From contig NZ_QTUB01000001.1 in assembly GCF_003386665.1 (NCBI RefSeq), positions 3,038,001 through 3,102,000 on the forward strand: a stretch of DNA of 64,000 bases. Direction: 5' to 3'. A program made the translations under genes and the position numbers. This DNA is from Xenorhabdus cabanillasii (lineage in GTDB: Bacteria > Pseudomonadota > Gammaproteobacteria > Enterobacterales > Enterobacteriaceae). Below the pieces are notes generated by a model. The model was not told the DNA's origin. It did no database searches and worked only from the letters and a program-made list of their open reading frames with translations. Below, in pieces: positions 49,383-59,524 of the stretch (positions are counted from its first letter, which is position 1; the number at the start of each line of letters is the position of its first letter).

Positions 49383-50885
49383 TCATGCTCCTTTTAATGA
49401 GGGTAATTTTGAAACCAGACGTAAAGAAACGGTTAGTCCTTCCAATTGATAATGGGGGCGGAGGAAAAATTTAGCTTGATAATATCCCGGGTTGCTCTCT
49501 ATTTCTTCTACCTGAACTTCCGCGGCTGCCAGTGGCTTCTTCGCCTTGGTAAGCTGTGATGAATTGACCGGGTCACCGTCAACATAATGAGTGATCCATT
49601 CATTCAGCCAACGTTCCATATCACTACGCTCCTGAAAAGTCCCGATTTTGTCGCGGACAATACATTTCAGGTAATGAGCAAAACGACAGCAGGCAAATAA
49701 ATAAGGCAGACGAGCAGAGAGGTTGGCATTTGCTGTAGCGTCAGGATCATAATATTCTGATGGTTTTTGCAGCGATTGGGCACCGATAAAGGCGGCCATA
49801 TCGGTATTCTTACGGTGCAGAAGTGGAATAAAACCATTTTTGGCTAATTCAGCCTCACGACGATCGCTGATGGCAATCTCGGTAGGACATTTCATATCCA
49901 CGCCGCCGTCATCAGAGGGAAAAGTATAGCAAGGTAAATTTTCTACAATTCCACCAGATTCCACACCGCGAATAGAGGTGCACCAGCCGTACAGTTTAAA
50001 GGAACGGTTGATATTGACTGCCATGGCATAAGCGGCATTTGCCCAGGTATAATTTTCATGGGTGGGGCCTTCGGTATTTTCCTCAAAATTGAAATTATCA
50101 ACGGGATTAGTGAGAGCACCATAAGGTAAACGGGACAGAAAACGTGGTAGTGCTAATCCGATGTAACGTACGTCTTCTGATTCGCGTAAACTACGCCAGG
50201 GGGCGTATTCCGTATTTTGGAAAATCTTGGTGAGATCACGAGGGTTCGCTAACTCCTGCCAGGATTTCATTTGCATAACACTTGGGGCTGCTCCTGAAAT
50301 AAATGGACAGTGTGCTGCGGCACCGATTTGTGCCAGCTGACGCAAAAGTTCAACATCCGGCGCGGTGTGGTCAAAATAATAATCTCCTACCAGACAGCCG
50401 AAAGGTTCACCACCAAACTGACCGTATTCTGCTTCATAGATCTTCTTAAAGAGCGGGCTTTGGTCCCAACTGACTCCTTTGAAACGTTTTAGTGTGTTGC
50501 TTAGTTCTTTTTTGGAAAGGCACATCACACGGATTTTCAGCATCTCATCGGTTTCTGTGTTATTAACCAGATAATGCAGACCACGCCATGCGCCTTCCAG
50601 TGTCTGGAATTCATCATGATGCAGGATATGATTCATCTGTTGTGATATTTTGGTATCAATTTCAGCAATCAATGACTGAATAGTACGGTAAGTATCGCCA
50701 GAAATAGTGACGGTATTTTCCAGTGCCTGCTGTGCCAGGGTTTTTACCGCATTTTCAACGGCATCACGTGTTTGATCACTTTGCGGACGGAATTCCTTAC
50801 CGAGCAATACACTTAATTCATCAACTGTATATTCTTTCGGTGCCTGCTCTTGTTGAGCCAGGTTTTCTTGTTCAGTCGTACTCAT
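49383..50885 (-). CDS. tssC: T6SS contractile sheath large subunit TssC (VipB)
   Basis: This is the large sheath protein, 500 aa, which with TssB forms the contractile outer cylinder. The family block EFQTLEGAWRGLHYLVNNTE is present, followed by YEAEYGQFGGEPFGCLVGDY and the C-terminal PGYYQAKFFLRPHYQLEGL. The start is taken at the ATG with GGAGTAATTG before it. The alternative TTG one codon earlier is less likely. It follows tssB with almost no gap. Confidence 0.96.
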   Translation of the reverse strand: MSTTEQENLAQQEQAPKEYTVDELSVLLGKEFRPQSDQTRDAVENAVKTLAQQALENTVTISGDTYRTIQSLIAEIDTKISQQMNHILHHDEFQTLEGAWRGLHYLVNNTETDEMLKIRVMCLSKKELSNTLKRFKGVSWDQSPLFKKIYEAEYGQFGGEPFGCLVGDYYFDHTAPDVELLRQLAQIGAAAHCPFISGAAPSVMQMKSWQELANPRDLTKIFQNTEYAPWRSLRESEDVRYIGLALPRFLSRLPYGALTNPVDNFNFEENTEGPTHENYTWANAAYAMAVNINRSFKLYGWCTSIRGVESGGIVENLPCYTFPSDDGGVDMKCPTEIAISDRREAELAKNGFIPLLHRKNTDMAAFIGAQSLQKPSEYYDPDATANANLSARLPYLFACCRFAHYLKCIVRDKIGTFQERSDMERWLNEWITHYVDGDPVNSSQLTKAKKPLAAAEVQVEEIESNPGYYQAKFFLRPHYQLEGLTVSLRLVSKLPSLKGA

Positions 50886-50888
50886 CAA

Positions 50889-51425
50889 TTACTCCTTATC
50901 TTCAGCACCTTCATCTGAAGCTGAAGTGCTATCTTCAGGTTTTGGCGCTTCCGCCAGTGATTTCAGCAGAGCAGGGTTTTGCAGTATTTCAGCAATCAGT
51001 TGTTCTGCACCACTTTTACCATCCATATAAGACAGTAGGTTTGCCAGTTGGGTACGTGCTTCCAGCAGTTGAGCTAAAGGTTCTACCTTTTTAGCGATAG
51101 CATCGGGTTGAAAGTCTTCCATTTTTTCAAAAACTAATTCGACATTCAGTTTGCCATCACCTGTCAGGGTGTTATCAACCTGAAAGGCAGCTCGTGGCTT
51201 TATTGACTTCATACGTTCGTCAAAGTTATCAACGTCAATTTCCAGAAATTTTCGCTCGCTAACGTCTGGTAGGGCTTCTGTGGGTTTTCCTGCCAAATCA
51301 GCCATAACGCCCATGACAAATGGTAATTGGACAACTTTTTCTGAGCCATAAAGCTCGACATCGTATTCAATCTGGACTCGGGGAGCACGATTTCGGGCTA
51401 TAAACTTTTGTCCACTGGATTTCAT
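50889..51425 (-). CDS. tssB: T6SS contractile sheath small subunit TssB (VipA)
   Basis: This is the small sheath protein, 178 aa. RNRAPRVQIEYDVELYGSEK near the N-terminus, LPFVMGVMADLAG and the segment FEKMEDFQPDAIAKKVEPLA are diagnostic. The C-terminus contains the helical region bound by ClpV in related systems, then an acidic tail. It is translated directly before tssC. The 108-base gap to tssA contains a repeat hairpin. Confidence 0.96.
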   Translation of the reverse strand: MKSSGQKFIARNRAPRVQIEYDVELYGSEKVVQLPFVMGVMADLAGKPTEALPDVSERKFLEIDVDNFDERMKSIKPRAAFQVDNTLTGDGKLNVELVFEKMEDFQPDAIAKKVEPLAQLLEARTQLANLLSYMDGKSGAEQLIAEILQNPALLKSLAEAPKPEDSTSASDEGAEDKE

Positions 51426-51476
51426 GACAATTTCTCCATTGCTGGCTAAATAGGTAAGTTAAGAAATAAACGGGCG

Positions 51477-51536
51477 ATATACCCTTCGTCTTTCAAGTTG
51501 CCTCTTTGTTGGCTGGATAAATACAAGAGGCAACTA
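51477..51536. repeat. Dispersed palindromic repeat, copy 3
   Basis: It begins ATATACCCTTCGTCTTTCAA and continues GTTGCCTCTTTGTTGGCTGG. Arms AGTTGCCTCTT (51496-51506) and AAGAGGCAACT (51525-51535) are perfect complements around an 18-base loop. It lies between tssA and tssB and reaches into the tssA stop codon (51534-51536). Confidence 0.65.
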
Positions 51537-52640
51537 ATTTGTATCAGTGTCAGAATTATCAGTATGGCCAAAAATGATGGCGAGCTGATTTAATCCTTCT
51601 GGTGCAAGGTCATAGACAATGTCGATAAAATCACGATCAATCAGGCGTTGAATGCGGTCAATCATCATCGGAGCAGGATGGCTTGGTTCGTGTGTGAGAA
51701 AATAGGTTTTCGCTTTTTCCAATAGCATGCGAGCTTCATCACGATTGTTGATTGCTACTCCGTACCAATTAAATGAGGACAAACCAGTCGGAGCTATTGT
51801 CTCTGTTGGTGATTGATCTGTAGACGATGGGGCTATTGATGATCGTGTTGTTGCCTGCTTTGTCACTGATGCAGATTTAGGTTTTCCTTCATTGCCGGGA
51901 GTTATCGAAGCGGTTTTTACAGGTCCATTTAATGCGCAAAATTCAATAACAGTATTCAGGTTTTTTAGGAATCGCGATAATTCAGGCATATGGCCGGCGG
52001 ATAAGTGCTGGCGAATAATATCAAGCAGGGCAATAATGTGATCGCGGATGATGACTAATGATGATATTTCCGGCGTGTCAGCTTGTTGTTTTAATTCATC
52101 TTGCAGGCGGGTTCGCCCTCCGGTGTAACCACTAATTTCTGTTATCGAACCATCAAGCAGTGAACAAACCTCCCGGAATGACAATTCTTGCGAAATACTT
52201 TTCAGCAGAATGGAATGTTGTACTTTTATTGAGAGAGGGGAACCATCTTCAATATCTGCCAGGGCATTGAGGCGAAATAAGGGATCGTATTCACCATCAA
52301 ATTCCAGTCTTGGCCATACCTCTTCCCAATAGTGCTCCAGTGTTTGCCGGAGTAGCTCCAGCCCATCGGCATAGCCACATATTCCCTGGGTTTCTACCCA
52401 TGCATGTATGAGAGCGATGATAATACGCAGATCTTTGGTACGGGACAGCAGTAGCGTTGTGGACTGTTTTTCCACTTCTAACCAGTCGGGTGGTTCCGCA
52501 GGAATAACAAAATCACCAAACTGTTGCTCTGCTTTTCCGATAAGACTTTGTTCTAATAACAGAAATACTTCATCGTATTCGAGGTTTTCCCCGCAGGGAG
52601 ACTCTTCACTGATTGGCGCAAGTAAGGCATCAATATTCAT
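51534..52640 (-). CDS. tssA: T6SS cap/priming protein TssA
   Basis: This is a 368-aa protein of the ImpA family. The N-terminal ImpA domain reads LLAPISEESPCGENLEYDEV, and FGDFVIPAEPPDWLEVEKQS and WPRLEFDGEYDPLFRLNALA follow. A Ser/Thr-rich linker (about 250-290) leads to a short C-terminal domain ending in an Asp/Thr tail. TssA helps recruit the baseplate and caps the growing sheath. Its ATG overlaps the tssM stop (ATGA), and its own stop codon lies at the edge of a dispersed repeat. Confidence 0.93.
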   Translation of the reverse strand: MNIDALLAPISEESPCGENLEYDEVFLLLEQSLIGKAEQQFGDFVIPAEPPDWLEVEKQSTTLLLSRTKDLRIIIALIHAWVETQGICGYADGLELLRQTLEHYWEEVWPRLEFDGEYDPLFRLNALADIEDGSPLSIKVQHSILLKSISQELSFREVCSLLDGSITEISGYTGGRTRLQDELKQQADTPEISSLVIIRDHIIALLDIIRQHLSAGHMPELSRFLKNLNTVIEFCALNGPVKTASITPGNEGKPKSASVTKQATTRSSIAPSSTDQSPTETIAPTGLSSFNWYGVAINNRDEARMLLEKAKTYFLTHEPSHPAPMMIDRIQRLIDRDFIDIVYDLAPEGLNQLAIIFGHTDNSDTDTN

Positions 52641-55600
52641 GGTGTTTTCATACTCTTCAGGTTCGGGCAGGAGAAATCAGGCAGTTTAAACGGACTGAAA
52701 ATACTATTTGGTGTGAACTCCAGTAAGACGGTATGCCCTTTGATATTAAACATTGCCTGTAAGCCAGCATCATCACTTTGAGTTGAATTTCTTGCTCTGC
52801 TTTGCCAAATACGCTTTGCTTGATCCAGTAACCGGTTCAGTGCCCAGGGGCCAGAAGCCGATAAGTTTGCCGTTGTGCCATTTTCTAAATTTAATTGAAT
52901 GCGGGCCTGATTGGTTCCCGCAGAGCCTGGCCAGCTAATGAGCTGAGAAAGTTGAGGGCCGTGACTATATTGCAGTCGTTGCCCGTCAACATCCAGTACC
53001 ATACTCAATATCTCATTATCCATACTGATTGGGCGAACCATGACATGAAATGACGGCGTGAGAGCCCCGCTGGCAAAGAGAGTATCGCGAATAATCTGTG
53101 CCTGCTGGAAAGGTTTGAGCAACTTTTCTCCACCGGGTAAAGGCTTGCCATCTACCCCCGGCATAAATCGCCATTTTGGCTGAGTTGTATCAACCTTGCC
53201 CACTAAATTTTTTTGGAAAAAACTGTCCATTAGGCCTTTTCCAGGAGCAAACATCCGTATCATGTCATCAGGTTTGATATCCTTGCTCGCTTTAGGCATC
53301 AATGGATAACGATCGGCAATAGCCTGTTGGCAAAAACCACCTATTTCAGCAGCGAGATGTTTGCCGACATTTTTCATATCACTGATTTGTGTATCACTAC
53401 TGGCGCCGATTGCCAGGGCGGAAATCATATCTCTGAATGGTATTGGCAGGCGTTCAGATGCCGTTTGTAGTTGGGTAATAATATTGTTGGGAGGAAAAGA
53501 CATACCTGTATTGACGGCATTTTGCACTGAAGCCAGATACTGATATAAGTCACCGATTTTTTTCAGTATATCGTCGAAAGGTATTTTCTTATTTTTTCCA
53601 TCCGGGCTTTTCGCCAGAGTGGTAATTTGTGCAAAATGTTCTGCTAATACCTGCTCTGGTGACGGTTGGCTATTATCCGGCAAGATTTGTTTCGGAACTA
53701 AATTTGTTAAGTTACTACTGACCTTACCTTTAGCCTTCTTCATAAGACTGTTGAGTTGCTCATTAGTTAGTGTGACATTTTTGCTGATATTGATTAGCAG
53801 GGTACGCATCGGTGAAGCTGGAGAAGAGAGCAGGCGTGCTGTACTGGCACGTTGATTTAATTCATTAATATTGTTCAAACGAATATCAGTCAGATATTTG
53901 TCCCACTGATAAATATAATCATTGATATAAAACTGTCGGACAGATAATTCGAGATCTTTAACTGACTGTTTTCTCGCATAGGAACCCAGTACCCAATTAT
54001 CCTGTGAATTCAAAGTGACAAGAAAAGACATGAGATCTTTGCCGATACTTCTTTTATAACCCGCAGGGGTGAACATTCCCGGTATACCGCTGGTTATTGG
54101 TGCTCCACTGATGCGTGAGAAAGCCAACTCAGCTTGAGGGCCGGCAAGTGTGACTAAATTTACTGATGTTAAATTGGGGGCAAGTAGCAAATTGTGTTTC
54201 AGGATATTGTAGGCACGTTGCGCCGTGGGAATGCTGCCAATTAATGCCTGTTTCTGTTCAACCAGATAGTCATTACGAATGTACGGCGATGTGACAACCC
54301 GATTATCCAGTAATTGGCTAAGATGCCCGTTAAGTTGTTGCAGTTGTTCCTGAGTTGTTTCTGGATCTAAGTGTGCTTTCAGATATTGCATCACCCAATT
54401 ACGTAGAAATTCACCGTCATAGTGTTTGGGCTGATATAACATCTGATACGCTTTTAACGTATTGTAGGTTTCCTCTGTATCATTGCCGTTAGCATTGTGT
54501 AGCTGGCTGGTGATTAACTTTGTTATTTGTGGCAGTAGTAATGTTTGCAGTGCTTTCATATACAGAGTACGGCTTGCATTACTGACTTGTTCACCACTAT
54601 ATAATCCCATGCGGTAAGATATCGGGGGATCGTCCAGCGAAAAGTTCTGGCTTTTAGCGAGGTTGGCCAGACTGTTCAAAATCGGCAATAGATTATAGGT
54701 GTTATTTATCTCATCGGTGTCATCATGATTTTTATTTAATTCAGCTTCCTGACGCAAAATGGTCGGAATTTTAGCCTGAACTTCCATCAGATAATTTTTA
54801 TTATTGTTGTAACTGGTCAGAAATAAAGTAGTTACTAAGACCAGAATTGCTATTAATGTCGTGTTGCCTAACCAATTAAGCAGGCGATTCTGGTATACCC
54901 ACCAACGGTTGTAGCTGGCGAGTCCTGCTTCCTGAAAAATACTGTCCAGTAAATTTTTCAGGAAATAAGTCCGGCGGGTCTGGGGTTGATATAAAATTCC
55001 TTTATCATCATTATTTCCCCATGACATTGAGATACTGTCATTGTCTGTTGGCAATTGGAAATTGTGGTTAAATTTATCCATGACACCATCAAATGGTATC
55101 CCTTCCTGTATTCCACTGGTGAAATAGAGTCCTCGTGGGTAACTGGGGACTTCAAACCCTGATCTTGCAAATACAATTTCAAGATATTGCGCAATACGCA
55201 GACGTAAAGCAGCAAATTCTTGTGGAAACAGATAACTCTCGGCACATTGCCGCGGATTCGACTCGTTTAAGAGAATAGAGGGTAATTCTGCATCCAGTCG
55301 CAGTTGTAACTGGTTATATTGTTCCTCAAATATCGAATTGATATTCCAGTCAGTTTTTTTGTCTTGTGGGAATGTTAACCCCCAAATTTGTTCACGTGAT
55401 GCTTTATCAAAATGGGTAAAATAGGCGTTAAATCCTTTTAGTAAATCAGTTTTAGTGATGAAAATGTAAACAGGAAATTGGATCTTAAGTTTTTCACGTA
55501 ACTCAGACAGGCGTCTGCGTAACATATAGGCGTGTTGATCACGGGCTTCTGTTGACGGATTCAGCAAATCTTCCACACTGATAGTAAGGATGATCCCATT

Positions 55601-56305
55601 GATTGGCTGGCGTGTACGGTATTTTTTTAACAGCCTGATAAAGGTCTGCCATTCTCTGCTGTCTGCTGCGTGTGGATTGTTATCATGAGAGGTATAGCGA
55701 CCTGCGGTATCAAGCAGGACGGCTTCATTCGTAAACCACCAGTTACAGCTATTCATATCTCGCATGGGGTACAGGGCAGATTTACCGAAATAGTCTGACA
55801 GTGGGAAATTCAGCCCGGAATTTGCCAGCGCCGTTGTTTTACCTGAATGTGGGGCACCGATAACGAGATACCAGGGTAATTGGTATAAATATTGACGGCT
55901 GAACAGCCACCTCCAGCCAGGTTTAGGTTTGCCATTTAAACCGGAAAAATAAGCTTTTCTCAATAATTTTACGGCGTCAGAAAAGCGTTCTGACAATGTG
56001 AGATATTGTTCATCTTGTTTATTTTCCTGTTTCTGTTCTTTTTCATCGTCCTTAATGATATTCAATTGGTTAGCTAATTTTTTGTTAAGCCATGTCCGAT
56101 ATAGCAGGGGGATTAACTGACTTAAGAGCCAGGCTAAGAAAAGTGAAATAATGGTAAAGATTCGTATGAATTTCGATTCAAAAGGGACTGAGTTACCGAC
56201 AGAAATAATGGGTCCTATAAACCAGATAATGGCAGAAATCGCCGTTATACCAAGAAAACTCCACGTTAATCTGCTGGTAAGGATAGAAAAGAGTACATTC
56301 AACAT
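52637..56305 (-). CDS. tssM: T6SS membrane complex protein TssM (IcmF)
   Basis: This is the large inner-membrane protein of the TssJLM trans-envelope complex, 1222 aa. Two N-terminal helices (about 8-30 and 46-68) and a third near 485-505 (LIAILVLVTTLFLTSY) are visible. The cytoplasmic loop between them has an intact Walker A motif, GAPHSGKTTAL, and LLDTAGRYTSHDNN. The long periplasmic part ends in the IcmF C-terminal domain that contacts TssJ. It overlaps tssA by 4 bases and follows tssL after 10 bases. Confidence 0.96.
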   Translation of the reverse strand: MLNVLFSILTSRLTWSFLGITAISAIIWFIGPIISVGNSVPFESKFIRIFTIISLFLAWLLSQLIPLLYRTWLNKKLANQLNIIKDDEKEQKQENKQDEQYLTLSERFSDAVKLLRKAYFSGLNGKPKPGWRWLFSRQYLYQLPWYLVIGAPHSGKTTALANSGLNFPLSDYFGKSALYPMRDMNSCNWWFTNEAVLLDTAGRYTSHDNNPHAADSREWQTFIRLLKKYRTRQPINGIILTISVEDLLNPSTEARDQHAYMLRRRLSELREKLKIQFPVYIFITKTDLLKGFNAYFTHFDKASREQIWGLTFPQDKKTDWNINSIFEEQYNQLQLRLDAELPSILLNESNPRQCAESYLFPQEFAALRLRIAQYLEIVFARSGFEVPSYPRGLYFTSGIQEGIPFDGVMDKFNHNFQLPTDNDSISMSWGNNDDKGILYQPQTRRTYFLKNLLDSIFQEAGLASYNRWWVYQNRLLNWLGNTTLIAILVLVTTLFLTSYNNNKNYLMEVQAKIPTILRQEAELNKNHDDTDEINNTYNLLPILNSLANLAKSQNFSLDDPPISYRMGLYSGEQVSNASRTLYMKALQTLLLPQITKLITSQLHNANGNDTEETYNTLKAYQMLYQPKHYDGEFLRNWVMQYLKAHLDPETTQEQLQQLNGHLSQLLDNRVVTSPYIRNDYLVEQKQALIGSIPTAQRAYNILKHNLLLAPNLTSVNLVTLAGPQAELAFSRISGAPITSGIPGMFTPAGYKRSIGKDLMSFLVTLNSQDNWVLGSYARKQSVKDLELSVRQFYINDYIYQWDKYLTDIRLNNINELNQRASTARLLSSPASPMRTLLINISKNVTLTNEQLNSLMKKAKGKVSSNLTNLVPKQILPDNSQPSPEQVLAEHFAQITTLAKSPDGKNKKIPFDDILKKIGDLYQYLASVQNAVNTGMSFPPNNIITQLQTASERLPIPFRDMISALAIGASSDTQISDMKNVGKHLAAEIGGFCQQAIADRYPLMPKASKDIKPDDMIRMFAPGKGLMDSFFQKNLVGKVDTTQPKWRFMPGVDGKPLPGGEKLLKPFQQAQIIRDTLFASGALTPSFHVMVRPISMDNEILSMVLDVDGQRLQYSHGPQLSQLISWPGSAGTNQARIQLNLENGTTANLSASGPWALNRLLDQAKRIWQSRARNSTQSDDAGLQAMFNIKGHTVLLEFTPNSIFSPFKLPDFSCPNLKSMKTP

Positions 56306-56315
56306 CTTAGTTTCC

Positions 56316-57539
56316 TCACTTTATTTGATCGGCTGGAGAAACTAACAGTGTGATTTCTACTCGTCTGTTTTTAGCCCGGTTACTGGGAGTATCATTAGGT
56401 ACAAGAGGATCACTTGCGCCCCTTCCCTCAGTTTTGACTCGCTCAGGCTGATGCAGATAATGCTGAAGTTCTCTCTGGACAGATTTAGCTCTGGCCAGCG
56501 ATAAAGAGTAGTTAGAGACGAAACGAGAATAGATGGGAATATTATCGGTATATCCGACGACTAAAATTTCACCTTTGTAATGGTTCATCGCTTCCGCAAT
56601 ACGCCTGATAACGTCCAGATAACTGTTTCTGATTTGTGTTGAAGCTGATTTAAATAAACCGTCTCCCTTCAAGGTGACGATGCTTCTGTCAGCCAGATCG
56701 GTTACAGTTAATAGCCCGGCTGAAATTTCATCCTGTAACCTGCTTTGCAGATTCAGCGTCGGAGGAACAGGTGGGGATATCCGATCATCGACAGTTACAT
56801 TTGGCAGATTGGTCTGATAGATAGATGATAAAACCGGGATAGATATATCACTTAATCGCCAGTTCAGGCCGATATACAAGATACATCCCAGAAAACACAA
56901 TAATGCTATACAAATCCACATAGGCAAAAAAGGTTTCCAGAGTTTGTTGGGTTTTGTGATGACTTGTACATTGGGAGACAATTCGGTGGGATGATTGCCG
57001 CGGATTGAGCGGATTAACTGAAACAGGCGTTGTTTTAGCGTTTCTAACTGAGAACGTCCGTTGTCCATGATGCGGTAACGTCCTTCAAATCCAAGCTGGA
57101 GACAAAAATTGATCAGCTCTAATAGAAATAAATTTTCTTTAGGATTCTGTGATAATTTAGCCAACAGTTGGAAGAATTTTTCACCTCCCCAGGTTTCATT
57201 ATGAAAAGTGACCAGTAATCCACTCCCGGACCAAACACTGCGACTTCCCCAGGGGGTAAGTGCGGCTGCTTCGTCCAGTGCGGTACATAGACAGTAGCGT
57301 GCGCCAATAATGACTTCATAGGGTTGTCTGGCATGCTGACACGCTACTTCAAAACGTCGGATTTCATCAATCAATTTTTGACGTAAATCTGCTGGGTCTG
57401 GATGAACAGTAGTATGCCGGATTTGGGGAAGAGTATTCAGCAGAGGATTTGCCGCAGCAACCAGAGGATTATCATTGGTTTTACCAGAAAACCATGTATG
57501 CTCAATCTTCTGCATTTCTTGTCTTATCATCGGTGTCAT
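56316..57539 (-). CDS. tssL: T6SS TssL (DotU) with C-terminal OmpA-like domain
   Basis: This is an inner-membrane protein of 407 aa with a cytoplasmic DotU domain (about 20-190), one membrane helix (about 205-228, MWICIALLCFLGCILYIGL) and a periplasmic OmpA/MotB-type domain (about 280-400; VVGYTDNIPIYS, LSLARAKSVQREL, GRGASDPLVPNDT, NRRVEI). The fused OmpA domain makes it an extended TssL that can anchor the complex to peptidoglycan without a separate TagL. It follows tssK after six bases. Confidence 0.95.
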   Translation of the reverse strand: MTPMIRQEMQKIEHTWFSGKTNDNPLVAAANPLLNTLPQIRHTTVHPDPADLRQKLIDEIRRFEVACQHARQPYEVIIGARYCLCTALDEAAALTPWGSRSVWSGSGLLVTFHNETWGGEKFFQLLAKLSQNPKENLFLLELINFCLQLGFEGRYRIMDNGRSQLETLKQRLFQLIRSIRGNHPTELSPNVQVITKPNKLWKPFLPMWICIALLCFLGCILYIGLNWRLSDISIPVLSSIYQTNLPNVTVDDRISPPVPPTLNLQSRLQDEISAGLLTVTDLADRSIVTLKGDGLFKSASTQIRNSYLDVIRRIAEAMNHYKGEILVVGYTDNIPIYSRFVSNYSLSLARAKSVQRELQHYLHQPERVKTEGRGASDPLVPNDTPSNRAKNRRVEITLLVSPADQIK

Positions 57540-57545
57540 TTACCT

Positions 57546-58886
57546 CTATTTAGGCTGATCACGGACAGCCCAAAACTCCATATTTAAACCGGGGAACTCA
57601 CCTGCCAAATGCAATGCAAAGCCACCCGATTTATCCATTTGTTTCCATAAATCCCCGTCTTTTTCCAGTTCAAAATAGATATATCCTGAGTGCCAGGGGA
57701 TTTGTCTTGGCACGGATGGCAGAGCGCGTATTGAAATACCGGGTAATTGCAACTGAACCAGTTCTCGTATACGACCGACAGGGGCAATTTTCATTTGGGC
57801 CGGGAAATGACTCATTAATGTGTCATTGGCGATATCAGCGTAGACAGCCAGAATAAAGCTGAATGTATTTACCATGCTGGCGTTGGGTAATGTGGCAATG
57901 TTCAAACCATGAGAATATTCGGTCAATGGCAGCTGGATGGCATGCTCTTCCAGAATGATTGACAACCCTTGACGCAACTGAAACATGAGTTGATTGAAAC
58001 ACAGCGTCAAATTGTCGTGATCATAGAGTGGAAAGATTTCTTCCGGCACACGGTTTTGGGAGAACGTTGCCAACTCAGTGACAAATTGCAGCCACTCACT
58101 AAATAGCCTCTCAGGATGCAGTAACGATATATTCCGTATGTGGTTTACCTGACCACTATAACGATTAACCAGGGACAGCAAGAGGAAATCCATGATTTCG
58201 GAATCATTGTGCCGTCCCAATTGTAACAAACGTTGGCTTATCTGCTGGCGGCGTTGCTCTAATAACCCCTGGATATCAGTGATAAATCCCGCCACCTGTG
58301 GGCTGGCGTAACAGTTAAGCAGGGGAGGAATAAATTGTTGATCAAGATAGATTTTATTATCGCTGGTTCTATTTATGACATGCACAATGCTTAATGCAGT
58401 CCATTCTGGTGTCAAATCAGACTCCAGCATCAGGCGCAAGCGCATTTTGCCGAATTGTACAGCGGCACTGCCGACTGACATAGCATTAAAATCATTCACT
58501 TCGGCTTCAAAACTGACAAAACGCGCCAAAGAGTCTTTTTTTTCACTGAAAATGACTTCTTCTCTGCCCCGCCGAAAAAGAGGCAGGGCGAGTACTACAT
58601 TAACATCTGTCTGATTTTCAGTAAGTTGCAAAGGAACAGGGGCATGTGCACCGTCAAAACTGAATGGGGTTCCATCCGGAAAAATACCACTCGCTGAGGA
58701 AAGCATGACTTTACCCTGATTGAGTAGTTCTTGATCCAGTTCGAGTGTCAGAAAACCCCAGTAATAGGACATTTGGGACTTTCCCCAGTCGCGGACATAA
58801 GCTTCCAGATAGTTTTCAGTCTGTTGGAAATGATGAGGGCGCAGAAACATGCCTTCGGTCCAAATGACTTTTTCTGATCTATTCAT
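57546..58886 (-). CDS. tssK: T6SS baseplate connector TssK
   Basis: This is a 446-aa connector that joins the baseplate to the membrane complex (ImpJ/VasE family). The start MNRSEKVIW is chosen because KVIWTEGMFLRPHHFQQTEN aligns with the usual N-terminus; a frame from GTG 58910 would overlap tssJ. The C-terminal part (SGYIYFELEKDGDLWKQMDK, then GGFALHLAGEFPGL) is typical. It begins seven bases after the tssJ stop. Confidence 0.94.
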   Translation of the reverse strand: MNRSEKVIWTEGMFLRPHHFQQTENYLEAYVRDWGKSQMSYYWGFLTLELDQELLNQGKVMLSSASGIFPDGTPFSFDGAHAPVPLQLTENQTDVNVVLALPLFRRGREEVIFSEKKDSLARFVSFEAEVNDFNAMSVGSAAVQFGKMRLRLMLESDLTPEWTALSIVHVINRTSDNKIYLDQQFIPPLLNCYASPQVAGFITDIQGLLEQRRQQISQRLLQLGRHNDSEIMDFLLLSLVNRYSGQVNHIRNISLLHPERLFSEWLQFVTELATFSQNRVPEEIFPLYDHDNLTLCFNQLMFQLRQGLSIILEEHAIQLPLTEYSHGLNIATLPNASMVNTFSFILAVYADIANDTLMSHFPAQMKIAPVGRIRELVQLQLPGISIRALPSVPRQIPWHSGYIYFELEKDGDLWKQMDKSGGFALHLAGEFPGLNMEFWAVRDQPK

Positions 58887-58893
58887 GATTTTT

Positions 58894-59424
58894 TCAGTTT
58901 CCTGCGGCACAATTTAAGTTGGAACTTAAGCCTTTGCCAGTAACCTTAACGCACACTTGTAGTTCATCGGGGGCAAAACGCCAGAATTCGTAAAAAGGGG
59001 GCTTTTCTGGTACGGGGGCTGGAAACGAAGTACGCCATTTCTTGCCGTCCAGTTGTTTATACTCTGCAATAATTCCGATGTAGCTAATTTCTGGTTGATT
59101 TTTTTCCAACAAATAATGTGCACGTTCGAAAGGAAGTATAAAAAATCGATCTTCATTGACCAATTTATCGCCTAGTGTGTCTTTTGCTTTGTCTTGTAAT
59201 GAAAAAAAGTCTGCCGACATAAATTCTTCATTCGATTTCAATAAAAAAACGTGTACTTTCAGAGGCGCTGAATCATTTACATTAGATGCGATATTGAAAA
59301 TTAATTTATAAGGGGGCAACTTTTCCGGTTGCGATGAACAGCCTGTCATTATTAAGAGAAGTGATATTAATAAAAACGACGGTAAAAACGCCCTCTTAAT
59401 CCAAAAATTAATTGAATATGACAT
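58894..59424 (-). CDS. tssJ: T6SS outer-membrane lipoprotein TssJ
   Basis: This is a lipoprotein of about 176 aa (SciN/VasD family) that tethers TssM to the outer membrane. A hydrophobic signal (FLPSFLLISLLLIMTGC) ends in the lipidated cysteine, followed by SSQPEK. Family features such as PLKVHVFLLKSNEEFMSADF and the final Cys-bearing segment are visible. The start is uncertain: none of the ATGs at 59475, 59466 or 59424 has a good ribosome site, and 59424 is preferred because it gives a normal signal peptide. Confidence 0.88.
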   Translation of the reverse strand: MSYSINFWIKRAFLPSFLLISLLLIMTGCSSQPEKLPPYKLIFNIASNVNDSAPLKVHVFLLKSNEEFMSADFFSLQDKAKDTLGDKLVNEDRFFILPFERAHYLLEKNQPEISYIGIIAEYKQLDGKKWRTSFPAPVPEKPPFYEFWRFAPDELQVCVKVTGKGLSSNLNCAAGN

Positions 59425-59524
59425 TTTGATTAAGATTGTTTTTCTGAGTGAAAAACGCAATATCATAAAGTTCATTAATTATTCAGGCACAGCCAGCATT
59501 GAATAAAATAAAAAGCCGGGTGTA

